64,000 nucleotides of DNA from Gammaproteobacteria bacterium. Its GTDB lineage: Bacteria > Pseudomonadota > Gammaproteobacteria > Steroidobacterales > Woeseiaceae. The position numbers and the translations under genes were made by a program. The stretch lies in assembly GCA_029861535.1 (NCBI GenBank), contig JAOTZC010000001.1:124001-188000 (forward strand). The letters run 5' to 3'. The notes under the pieces are model-generated. The model was not told the DNA's origin and ran no database searches. It was given only the letters and a program-made list of their open reading frames with translations. Of this stretch, positions 38,174 through 46,388 are shown one piece after another (the stretch's first letter is position 1; every line of letters begins with the position of its first letter).

Positions 38174-38581
38174 TTACTGATCCTGCAGGTTTTTGAATTC
38201 CCGATCGAGCGAATATCGAGACGACGTGACGTATTTCTCCAGCGCGGCAAGTCGACGATCTAGTGATCGAAACCGCCCCCGAACGTCGGCCATCGTTTGT
38301 GACGGCGATGATCGCAGCGATTGACGGAAGCGCGGATCGACTTTCGGTTCCGATACTCTCGTCGGCCTGGCCGGGACGAGAACAACGATGGCGACATAGA
38401 TAAGCGCGGCGAGTGGCGGATTCATCATAAAACCGATCACCGCAAGTACTCGAGTGACTTTCAGGTTGAATCCGAAATAATCGGCAAGGCCGGCGCAAAC
38501 CCCGGCGCAGCAAGCCCTGTCCGAGCTACGAACGAATCGGCGCTCGAAAGTCGAGGCGGAACTCGTCATAAATGTCTCCAA
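38174..38581 (-). CDS. PspC domain protein with C-terminal coiled-coil extension (second PspC)
   Basis: RACCAGVCAGLADYFGFNLKVTRVLAVIGFMM (PspC) plus LDRRLAALEKYVTSSRYSLDREFKNLQ. Confidence 0.85.
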   Translation of the reverse strand: METFMTSSASTFERRFVRSSDRACCAGVCAGLADYFGFNLKVTRVLAVIGFMMNPPLAALIYVAIVVLVPARPTRVSEPKVDPRFRQSLRSSPSQTMADVRGRFRSLDRRLAALEKYVTSSRYSLDREFKNLQDQ

Positions 38582-38874
38582 TGGTCGCGATGTCGCTGAC
38601 GCCAGAATTCGAACTCGGTCTCCCGACCCGAATAAATTAACGGCTTCTCACGAACCAGTATAGCCGCACCCAGATATATCGCGGCCGTCAGCCAGAAGAA
38701 CAGCATCAGGCTGATAACAGCAATAATTCGCACGGCACCGACCTTCAGATTGAATCGTTCGGCTATGCCTGCGCATACGCCGAAGACCCAACCGTTCTCA
38801 CGGTCGCGGTAAAAACCGCGTAGAGGCCCATAGTCGATGTTCCAGGTGCGTTGACTCATAGTTTTTTCCTCCAA
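38566..38874 (-). CDS. pspC: PspC domain protein
   Basis: ENGWVFGVCAGIAERFNLKVGAVRIIAVISLMLFFWLTAAIYLGAAILV. Confidence 0.85.
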   Translation of the reverse strand: MEEKTMSQRTWNIDYGPLRGFYRDRENGWVFGVCAGIAERFNLKVGAVRIIAVISLMLFFWLTAAIYLGAAILVREKPLIYSGRETEFEFWRQRHRDHWRHL

Positions 38875-39083
38875 TCCGGCAACTCGTCATCCAGAATCCT
38901 CTCCAGCGTGGCCAGGCGTTCTTCCATTCGCTGTGACAGCAAATACAGATCCTCCAGCATCTGCTCGTCGTCGCCTGAGATTTCGCGTGACTGTTTCCAT
39001 TTGGTCACGAAATGCAACACAACGAAAAGTGGTGCAACAATCGTCAGGAACAGTATGACCGCAAGAGTGGCCAGCTCGCTCAT
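38856..39083 (-). CDS. pspB: Phage shock protein B
   Basis: 75 aa; TM plus LLSQRMEERLATLERILDDELPDWRKKL, next to pspA and pspC. Confidence 0.85.
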   Translation of the reverse strand: MSELATLAVILFLTIVAPLFVVLHFVTKWKQSREISGDDEQMLEDLYLLSQRMEERLATLERILDDELPDWRKKL

Positions 39084-39089
39084 CGTCGA

Positions 39090-39770
39090 CTACTCAGCCG
39101 TTGTCGTACGGCGTCCTTCGACTCTTTTCTTCAGTGCCTCAAGCTCTTGCTGCACTGACTCTTCTGCTTCGAGGCCCGCGAACTCATGATTTAGGTCTTT
39201 CGGGAGACCGAGGTCGTAGGCCTCGATACGACCCTCAACATCGTCGATGCGGCGTGTGTATTGCTCGAAACGGACCATCGCGTCTTCGATCTTGTAGTCG
39301 TGAATTTTCTTACGCACGGCAAGCCGACTGTTGGCAGTTTTGTGACGCGCCAACAACGCTTTCTGTCGTGCTTTGGCGTCTTCGAGCTTCGCCTCGAGGC
39401 GCGCGATATCCTCGTTCAATTTCGCGAGGCCTTCGTCAACAGCCAGGTAGTCACTCTTCAATGCGTCGGCCGCCGCCGACACTCGAGACTTTTCAATGAG
39501 TGCCGCCTTGGCCAGGTCTTCTCGACCCTTGCGAATAGCGAGTTCGGCTTTGTCGTCCCAATCCGTTTGATCGCGATCGAGCGACTCGAGTTTGCGGTTC
39601 AGGTCCTTCTTATCCGCGATCGACCGTGCTGCCGCCGAGCGGACTTCTACCAACGTGTCCTCCATCTCCTGAATCATCAGGCGAACGATCTTCTCGGGGT
39701 CTTCTGCCTTGTCGAGTATCGCGTTGATGTTGGAGTTCACGATGTCTGAGAATCTCGTGAAAATGCCCAT
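39090..39770 (-). CDS. pspA: Phage shock protein A
   Basis: MGIFTRFSDIVNSNINAILDKAEDPEKIVRLMIQEMEDTLVEVRSAAARSIADKK, classic PspA N-terminus. Confidence 0.97.
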   Translation of the reverse strand: MGIFTRFSDIVNSNINAILDKAEDPEKIVRLMIQEMEDTLVEVRSAAARSIADKKDLNRKLESLDRDQTDWDDKAELAIRKGREDLAKAALIEKSRVSAAADALKSDYLAVDEGLAKLNEDIARLEAKLEDAKARQKALLARHKTANSRLAVRKKIHDYKIEDAMVRFEQYTRRIDDVEGRIEAYDLGLPKDLNHEFAGLEAEESVQQELEALKKRVEGRRTTTAE

Positions 39771-39812
39771 GAAACTTATCCTCTAGGAATTGGTGAATGT
39801 CACTGAATCTAC

Positions 39813-39829
39813 TGCAGTATCTGTGCCAA
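39813..39829 (-). promoter_or_regulatory. Sigma-54 (-24/-12) promoter of the psp operon
   Basis: Minus strand TTGGCACAGATACTGCA: GG and GC elements separated by 10 nt, about 45 nt 5' of the pspA start. Confidence 0.8.
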
Positions 39830-39857
39830 TTCCGATCGAAACACATAAGTTACTGTT

Positions 39858-39870
39858 TTCAATAAATTAT
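39858..39870 (+). promoter_or_regulatory. Candidate IHF site in the pspA-pspF intergenic region
   Basis: TTTCAATAAATTA, one mismatch to WATCAANNNNTTR. Confidence 0.35.
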
Positions 39871-39961
39871 TCGAACAAAACACACGCTAAATCTGAACCG
39901 TGAGTTTGGTGATTTTCACCAGTTTGTGGCATTTCTTGCCAAGATCTGGGAAAATTTACCG

Positions 39962-40978
39962 ATGGCTTTAGACCGTCCTGTGCAGGCGATTATTGGCGAG
40001 GCGCCGGTTTTTCTCGAGATGCTCGAGCATGTCTCGCGAGCCGCGCCATTATCGAAGCCAGTGCTGGTCGTTGGCGAACGGGGCACCGGTAAAGAGCTGA
40101 TTGCATCGCGTCTGCACTACCTTTCGGGCCGGTGGGAAAGCGGCTTCGTCAAGGTTAACTGTGCAGCGCTAACCGAGTCGATTCTGGAATCGGAACTCTT
40201 CGGCCACGAAGCGGGCGCGTTCACCGGCGCGTCGAAGACGCACATCGGACATTTCGAACGCGCCGACGGCGGTACCTTGATACTTGATGAGCTAGCGACG
40301 ATTTCCTTACGCATGCAGGAGAAAATTCTGCGCGTTATCGAATACGGTGAGATTCAGCGCGTCGGCGGCAATGATTTGATCAATGTCGACGTGCGAATCG
40401 TTGGTTCGACCAACGCCGATCTGCGTGCGTTGGCTGCCGACGCTACGTTTCGCGAAGACTTGCTTGACAGACTCGCATTTGACGTCATCACAATTCCGCC
40501 GCTTCGAGAGCGAGTAGAAGATATCCTACCGCTCGCTTATGCGTTTGCCATCAACATGGTGAGCGAGCTGAAGCGGCCGTTATTTCCGGGATTTGGTCCG
40601 CGCGCTTCCTCGGCGTTGCTGCAAAATCCATGGCCGGGCAACGTCCGTGAACTAAAAAACGCGGTTGAGAGGTCCGTGTATCGATCCACCGACCCCGACG
40701 AGGTCATCACCGATATCGCCTTTGATCCGTTCGATTCACCGTTCACGCTAAGCCCCGCGCGCTCGTCCGCCGGTGCACCGTCGCGACGCCGGCGACCGCC
40801 GCTGCTGCCGACGAATCTTGGCGAACGTCTGAAGGATATGGAACGAGACCTGCTCGGTGCCGCGATGGAACGCGCGCGTTTTAATCAGCGCCTAGCGGCG
40901 GATTTGCTCGGCCTTAGCTATGATCAACTGCGCGGCAAGCTGAAAAAGCACGACATCAGCCGCCGCCCCGAATACTAG
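39962..40978 (+). CDS. pspF: PspF, sigma-54-dependent activator of the psp operon (start taken at MALDRPVQ)
   Basis: AAA+ GERGTGKELIASRLHYLS, ESELFGHEAGAFTGA; C-terminal HTH; divergent from pspA. Confidence 0.93.
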   Translation: MALDRPVQAIIGEAPVFLEMLEHVSRAAPLSKPVLVVGERGTGKELIASRLHYLSGRWESGFVKVNCAALTESILESELFGHEAGAFTGASKTHIGHFERADGGTLILDELATISLRMQEKILRVIEYGEIQRVGGNDLINVDVRIVGSTNADLRALAADATFREDLLDRLAFDVITIPPLRERVEDILPLAYAFAINMVSELKRPLFPGFGPRASSALLQNPWPGNVRELKNAVERSVYRSTDPDEVITDIAFDPFDSPFTLSPARSSAGAPSRRRRPPLLPTNLGERLKDMERDLLGAAMERARFNQRLAADLLGLSYDQLRGKLKKHDISRRPEY

Positions 40979-40981
40979 GTA

Positions 40982-41902
40982 CTAATAGCTCTCGTCGCGA
41001 TAGCGGCGGACATAGATGGCTGCCGTGGTAAACAGCCCACAGACGATTAGGCCGGCCCACAGCGAAGGACTCCCCAGAAACTTCGTCAGATCGAGACTCC
41101 CGAGCATGCTGATTGTTTCCTCGGCCATCGAAAAACGCATGTCGTCGCCAAACCAACTGAACTCGTCGACATTGAACAATGGCACTTTAAACGTGCGTAC
41201 GAAGATGGCGTTGAATAGTAGGTGTGACCGCCCGGGCAACATTGCCTCGAGCATCGGCACGATGAATATCGGCAGGAAAGCCAAGAGCAGTGGCGAACGC
41301 TTGGTGTACGCAGACACAAATAGGAACCATCCAATGAACGGCGATAACCAAAGCGGCATCGCAAGCGCGACAATTAAACTTGAGATCCACATATCCGCCA
41401 ATGGCGCCGATGCCCAGATCAGATGACCGGCATTGCCCCCCTGGATAATCACCCAGATGCTGGAAAGCATTAGAACGAGCAGCTGCGTTGCGATTGCAGC
41501 GATTAAAGCGACCAGCGGAATGACCAGAATTGCCGTTATCAATTTGGAAATGACGGTTTCGGCGTCGGTAATTGGCAATGAACGCCAGAACAGGATGCTC
41601 TTGTCTTTGCGCTCCGCGTACAACGTGTCAAGGCAGTAAAATATGGTCACGATCAGTGCGCCCAACGCAAATATCGATGTGACGAAACCCAAAATACCGC
41701 CAAGCGCCATCCTACGGTGCACGTCATCCACATTTGACGCGCCGACAATCGCCATATCGACGCCTTCGCCGAACGCTGAGACCGTAACCTGGCCGGTTAG
41801 CGTCAGCACGAGAACGACAGACGCGATCGCTGCCGGCGTTACGTAAATCGAACGGTGCTCCCAGAGCTCCCGCTGTAACAGAGCTAACTGATGCCCGATC
41901 AT
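40982..41902 (-). CDS. ABC transporter permease
   Basis: Six or more TM segments; overlaps the start region of the ABC ATPase operon partner. Confidence 0.82.
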   Translation of the reverse strand: MIGHQLALLQRELWEHRSIYVTPAAIASVVLVLTLTGQVTVSAFGEGVDMAIVGASNVDDVHRRMALGGILGFVTSIFALGALIVTIFYCLDTLYAERKDKSILFWRSLPITDAETVISKLITAILVIPLVALIAAIATQLLVLMLSSIWVIIQGGNAGHLIWASAPLADMWISSLIVALAMPLWLSPFIGWFLFVSAYTKRSPLLLAFLPIFIVPMLEAMLPGRSHLLFNAIFVRTFKVPLFNVDEFSWFGDDMRFSMAEETISMLGSLDLTKFLGSPSLWAGLIVCGLFTTAAIYVRRYRDESY

Positions 41903-42756
41903 GCCTCAGCCCCCTTTACCTTTGCGACGAATACATCGGCTACCGACGGTGTATGTAATTCGCCGAGTCCGTCGAGCTTGTCGCGGCTTACGCCTTCGAA
42001 CAAAAATACGGACTTGCCGAACACTTCACGCTCGGAAATCGGCCCAAATCCTTTCGCCGCCGCAGCGTTGTCGCCGGCGGCCAGCAGCTCGACATAGGTA
42101 CCCGCGAGCGACTCCATCGGTGTATCTAACAGGATTCGACCGTTATTGATAAACATGATGTCGGTCATTAGGTTTTCGATTTCCTCAACCTGATGTGTGG
42201 TTATCAGAATTGTTCGTTCGCCATCGAAATAGTCATTTAGCAAGTTGCCGTAAAATTCTTTGCGGAAAATGATATCGAGGCCAAGTGTCGGTTCGTCGAG
42301 CACCAGAAGTTTGGCGTCGATCGCAGTGATAATCGACAGATGAAGCTGCGTCACCATTCCTTTCGACAGCTCACGCACTTTTGATTTCTTTCTGATTTTC
42401 GTACGGCTAAGCAAATCTTCGGCGCGGCGCCTATCGAAATTCGGATGCGTCGATTCAACAAAATCGAGTAACTGATTAACGCGCATCCAACGCGGCAATA
42501 CCGCAACGTCGGCAATAAAACAGATGTTTTGCATCAATTGTTTTCGTTGCTTGAACGGGTCGAGACCGAGTACAGACAGCTCTCCATCGCAGTCGGTCAA
42601 CCCAAGGACGGCCTTCAGAAGCGTTGTCTTGCCGGCACCATTGGGGCCGATAAGACCCATGATTTTCCCTTTTTCAATCTCAAAGCTGACGTTGTCCACC
42701 GCCCTCACGTCGCCGAAACTCTTGGACACATTGCGCGCAATAACAAGGCTAGTCAT
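41899..42756 (-). CDS. ABC transporter ATP-binding protein
   Basis: Walker A GPNGAGKTTLLKAVLGL; Walker B LLVLDEPTLGLD; ITTHQVEE. Confidence 0.95.
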   Translation of the reverse strand: MTSLVIARNVSKSFGDVRAVDNVSFEIEKGKIMGLIGPNGAGKTTLLKAVLGLTDCDGELSVLGLDPFKQRKQLMQNICFIADVAVLPRWMRVNQLLDFVESTHPNFDRRRAEDLLSRTKIRKKSKVRELSKGMVTQLHLSIITAIDAKLLVLDEPTLGLDIIFRKEFYGNLLNDYFDGERTILITTHQVEEIENLMTDIMFINNGRILLDTPMESLAGTYVELLAAGDNAAAAKGFGPISEREVFGKSVFLFEGVSRDKLDGLGELHTPSVADVFVAKVKGAEA

Positions 42757-43159
42757 TGTCGTCCCCTGCTCCCTTTGACGATTTTGCGTCCTTGAGCAAC
42801 TTAGCCGTGTCGAGACCGAGACGTTCAATAGTCGCGATGACCTTCGGCCATTCCTTATCGACGAATCGCGCTCGCTCGTCTATCAGTAGTTGATCACGCG
42901 CACCCGCATTGACAAACATGCCTCGACCGCGTTTTTTCTCAACCAAGCCCTCGTCAACCAATTCCTGGTAACCCTTCAGCACGGTCAGCGGATTCAGCCG
43001 ATATTCGGCAGCGACGTTGCGCACCGAGGGCAACGCATCACCATCCCCGAGGACTCCCTCGAGGATCATCGCAACGACGCGATCGCGCAGCTGACGATAA
43101 ATCGGCAGATCATCACTCCATTTCGGGTCCATATCAGTTCCGGTTGCTGCGCCAATCAC
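42749..43159 (-). CDS. GntR-family (YtrA-like) transcriptional regulator
   Basis: DDLPIYRQLRDRVVAMILEGVLGDGDALPSVRNVAAEYRLNPLTVLKGYQELVDEGLVEKKRGRGMFV. Confidence 0.93.
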   Translation of the reverse strand: MIGAATGTDMDPKWSDDLPIYRQLRDRVVAMILEGVLGDGDALPSVRNVAAEYRLNPLTVLKGYQELVDEGLVEKKRGRGMFVNAGARDQLLIDERARFVDKEWPKVIATIERLGLDTAKLLKDAKSSKGAGDDND

Positions 43160-43194
43160 TCATTGTCGTTTGTTGTTGCGATGATCAGGCGTAA

Positions 43195-43226
43195 AAAGGC
43201 GCCGGCCCGACTGACGGGGCCGGCGC
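43195..43226 (-). terminator. Intrinsic terminator on the minus strand, 3' of the 59-aa ORF
   Basis: Minus strand GCGCCGGCCC-CGTCAGTC-GGGCCGGCGCCTTTTT: 10-bp stem plus T-run. Confidence 0.85.
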
Positions 43227-43241
43227 AAATCCGTCGCTACT

Positions 43242-43421
43242 TTACTCGCCTTTGTGACGGAAACTGACATCAATATCGATCGCCAGAATGTGGCTGTCCG
43301 CGGCGGCGGTCTCTGCCGGCATAAGGGCTTCGGCCTGGCCAGCGACGAGGGCCAGACCCAGCAGCAGCATGATAGTTAGACTAATGATCTCGTTTAGATA
43401 CTGTGAGGCTTGCGCACGCAT
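43242..43421 (-). CDS. Candidate small membrane/secreted protein, 59 aa; absent from the supplied ORF track
   Basis: MRAQASQYLNEIISLTIMLLLGLALVAGQAEALMPAETAAADSHILAIDIDVSFRHKGE; signal-like TM; own promoter, operator and terminator. Confidence 0.65.
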   Translation of the reverse strand: MRAQASQYLNEIISLTIMLLLGLALVAGQAEALMPAETAAADSHILAIDIDVSFRHKGE

Positions 43422-43473
43422 CTTGCTCTGTCCCCAGCGGCTCGGCCGCCTGTTTAATTACTGAAGTGAACTA

Positions 43474-43495
43474 GTGTTATAGTTGACTATAACAC
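43474..43495. promoter_or_regulatory. Perfect 22-bp palindromic operator, likely for the YtrA-like GntR regulator
   Basis: GTGTTATAGT-TG-ACTATAACAC; overlaps a minus-strand promoter TTGCAA-16 nt-TATAGT. Confidence 0.75.
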
Positions 43496-43644
43496 CGATG
43501 CTTCAGATTGCAAGCCTTTTCTGACGAAATGTGCCAAACCCCGGTCCGGTGGCCTACACGTTAGTAAAGGGCATGATCGCGATAAATTCTCTGCCGTCCG
43601 CCGCGGCGCTTTTCAGCGTCCCGGCCGTGACCTATGCTGCCGCC

Positions 43645-44214
43645 ATGGATCACGTGCCGGAAGACAGCGCCCTGATGCTTCGCTACCGGGACGGCGATGT
43701 CAGTGCGTTCGAAATTCTCTACCGGCGCCACAATGACGCGCTCTACCGGTATTTGCTGAGACTTTGCCAAAATCGGGATACGGCTGAAGACGTTTTTCAG
43801 GAGGTCTGGGGCAAGATCATCAAAGCGCGCGAGCGCTATCGCCCAACGGCGAAATTCACGACGTTTCTTTATCGTGTAGCCCATAACTGTTTTATCGACC
43901 ATCTGCGCCGCAACCAACGCCATGATCGCAGTGTCAATATCGATCCCGACACCCAACACGCTGTGAACGTCGATCCGGACGCCGAAATCGACCGTAGCCT
44001 TGCTCGACAACGACTGGAATCGGCGCTGAAAGACTTGCCGGACGAGCAACGCGACGTATTTCTACTCTATGAGGAGGCGGATCTGAGCCTCGACGAGATT
44101 GCACTCGTGACCGGTGTCAATCGCGAAACCGCCAAGAGTCGACTCCGCTATGCCGTCAACAAACTCAAAGCTGCGATTAGCGCGCAAATCGCGGACTCGC
44201 TGGAGACATCATGA
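43645..44214 (+). CDS. ECF/RpoE-type RNA polymerase sigma factor
   Basis: LYRRHNDALYRYLLRLCQNRDTAEDVFQEVWGKIIKARERYRPTAKFTTFLYRVAHNCFIDHLRR. Confidence 0.93.
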   Translation: MDHVPEDSALMLRYRDGDVSAFEILYRRHNDALYRYLLRLCQNRDTAEDVFQEVWGKIIKARERYRPTAKFTTFLYRVAHNCFIDHLRRNQRHDRSVNIDPDTQHAVNVDPDAEIDRSLARQRLESALKDLPDEQRDVFLLYEEADLSLDEIALVTGVNRETAKSRLRYAVNKLKAAISAQIADSLETS

Positions 44215-45152
44215 CTAAAGAGCGAACACCGACCGACGCGGACGGCGTTACGGATCCGCTCGTAACAGAAACCTACGCTGAAATTGCGACCGAACTTACG
44301 CCGGCGTCAATAAACGAAGCCTTGCTGCGCCAGGCGAGTGCGCAAGCGGGGGGCACGTATTCGCGTTCATTACTTTGGCTAAGGCCGATGGCCTGGGCCG
44401 CAACTATCGGCCTATGCCTGGCGATCGTCGTTGAATTATCGAACGTGCCACAACCTGAGGCAGTGGATTTTGAACAGCGCTCACTTCTACCAGAATCACG
44501 CGCCGGTGCAGACCAGCAGGAAGAAACGCATTTCCGCGATGATAAGAGCTCAGCTGAATCAGACGGCCGGCCGAGCGGAGCTACGTCCGATACGCACAAG
44601 TTTATGGGGCCGGCCTCGACAGAGCCCGCGCGCGACTATCAGCCAGCCAGCCAGGTTGACGGCCGTCTGAAAAGTGTCCAGCGCCGCGAACAAGACGCGG
44701 CGCCAGCGGCCGCAAGCCCGACCGTCCCGGCACGAAATGGTGACAGCAGAGAAAGTGCTGCAGGGGAAATCGAGACAACAGATTTCGAGTTGAGAGAAAT
44801 GATCACAAAAGAACGCCAGATAGAAGCCGATGTAGACGCGTTCCATGTTACCGACGCACCGATACTCGACGAAGCGGCGGACATGGCGCGCTTGCGCGAA
44901 GGGCCGAACCAGGAGGCCGAATCATCGACGGTCGAATCGAGAAAGCTCGAATCGGTGGCAATTGCCGGACAGGCGATCAACGCCGATGGCATGGGCCTTG
45001 CAGCCACCTCGCGTTGCGACGCTGAATCACGCAGCGAACCGGAGTCCTGGCTCGAGTGCATCGAAGAGCTTACCGACGCTGGCCGTGCCGCCGAGGCAGA
45101 TGAAGAGCGCCAAGCGCTCGCCGATGCATTCCCGGACTTCGACATCCCCTGA
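44211..45152 (+). CDS. Putative membrane anti-sigma factor/regulator of the adjacent ECF sigma
   Basis: ATGA overlap with the sigma gene; single TM SLLWLRPMAWAATIGLCLAIVVEL, long low-complexity C-terminal region. Confidence 0.65.
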   Translation: MTKERTPTDADGVTDPLVTETYAEIATELTPASINEALLRQASAQAGGTYSRSLLWLRPMAWAATIGLCLAIVVELSNVPQPEAVDFEQRSLLPESRAGADQQEETHFRDDKSSAESDGRPSGATSDTHKFMGPASTEPARDYQPASQVDGRLKSVQRREQDAAPAAASPTVPARNGDSRESAAGEIETTDFELREMITKERQIEADVDAFHVTDAPILDEAADMARLREGPNQEAESSTVESRKLESVAIAGQAINADGMGLAATSRCDAESRSEPESWLECIEELTDAGRAAEADEERQALADAFPDFDIP

Positions 45153-45270
45153 TCTCGAAATTATATGGGTCCAAACGACGTGACGTGCCGAATCTAGTCC
45201 ACGGATGCTAGAATCGCCGCCCCTCCCCGTAGCGAATTCGGGGACACGACAAACACTTGGGACCAGAACC

Positions 45271-46248
45271 ATGACAGCACCTGTTCGCGTCACGATTACC
45301 GGCGCCGCCGGCCAGATAGGCTACCAACTCGCGTTTCGCATTGCGTCGGGCCAGATGCTCGGCAGCAAGCAGCCCATTATCTTGCAGCTATTGGAAATAC
45401 CGCCGGCGTTGCCCGCACTGAATGGCGTCGTAATGGAGCTTCATGATTGTGCATTCGACACACTTGCCGGCATCGTCGCAAGCGATGATCCGAATCTCGC
45501 GTTCAAAGACGCCGATTACGCCCTGCTAGTTGGCGCGCGACCACGCGGACCGGGCATGGAACGCAAGGACCTGCTCGAGGCTAACGCGGCAATATTTTCG
45601 GTGCAGGGCAAGGCGATCAATGAACATGCAAGCCGGGAAATCAAAGTCCTGGTTGTCGGTAATCCGGCTAACACAAATGCGCTGATCACCAGTAGTAACG
45701 CGCCGGATATCGATCCGCGGAATTTCACGGCGATGACCAGGCTCGATCACAATCGTGCGCTGGCGCAGCTGGCCGCAAAGACCGACAGCCACGTAAGCGA
45801 CATCCGCCGGATGACAATCTGGGGCAATCACTCGGCGACCCAGTATCCCGATATCCATCAAGCGACCGTCAAGGGTAAGAACGCGCCCGATTTGGTCGAT
45901 CAAGGATGGCTCGCCGATGAATTTATTCCCGTGGTGCAAAAACGCGGTGCGGCGATCATTGACGCCCGTGGCGCGTCGTCGGCCGCATCGGCCGCGTCCG
46001 CCGCAATCGATCACATGCGCGACTGGGCGCTTGGGACGCCGAACGACGACTGGGTCAGCATGGCGATACCGGCCGACGGCAGCTATGGCATCGAGCCGGG
46101 CATTGTCTATTCATATCCAGTGCGCTGCTCAGAGGGCCGCTACGAGATCGTCCAGGGCCTTGAGATCGACGATTTTAGTCGCGAACGAATGGATGCGACC
46201 GAGGCTGAGTTGCGCGAGGAGCGGGCCGCGATTGAGTCGCTACTGTAG
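45271..46248 (+). CDS. mdh: Malate dehydrogenase
   Basis: [63 protein letters not shown]. Confidence 0.96.
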   Translation: MTAPVRVTITGAAGQIGYQLAFRIASGQMLGSKQPIILQLLEIPPALPALNGVVMELHDCAFDTLAGIVASDDPNLAFKDADYALLVGARPRGPGMERKDLLEANAAIFSVQGKAINEHASREIKVLVVGNPANTNALITSSNAPDIDPRNFTAMTRLDHNRALAQLAAKTDSHVSDIRRMTIWGNHSATQYPDIHQATVKGKNAPDLVDQGWLADEFIPVVQKRGAAIIDARGASSAASAASAAIDHMRDWALGTPNDDWVSMAIPADGSYGIEPGIVYSYPVRCSEGRYEIVQGLEIDDFSRERMDATEAELREERAAIESLL

Positions 46249-46388
46249 GCGCAGACGGTACTTTAAGACTACGGCCTGAAACTATGTGATTGCCCCGATG
46301 GCGCGAGCATTACGCTAGTGATAGGGTTAATTACCGTGGCGGCGACCGCTCGAGACGCTGCTGCAATCGCAATACAGAGGTAAACATC

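Noticed and set aside
39261-39749. 162-aa + strand ORF
   Set aside because: Entirely antisense to pspA, which is unambiguous.
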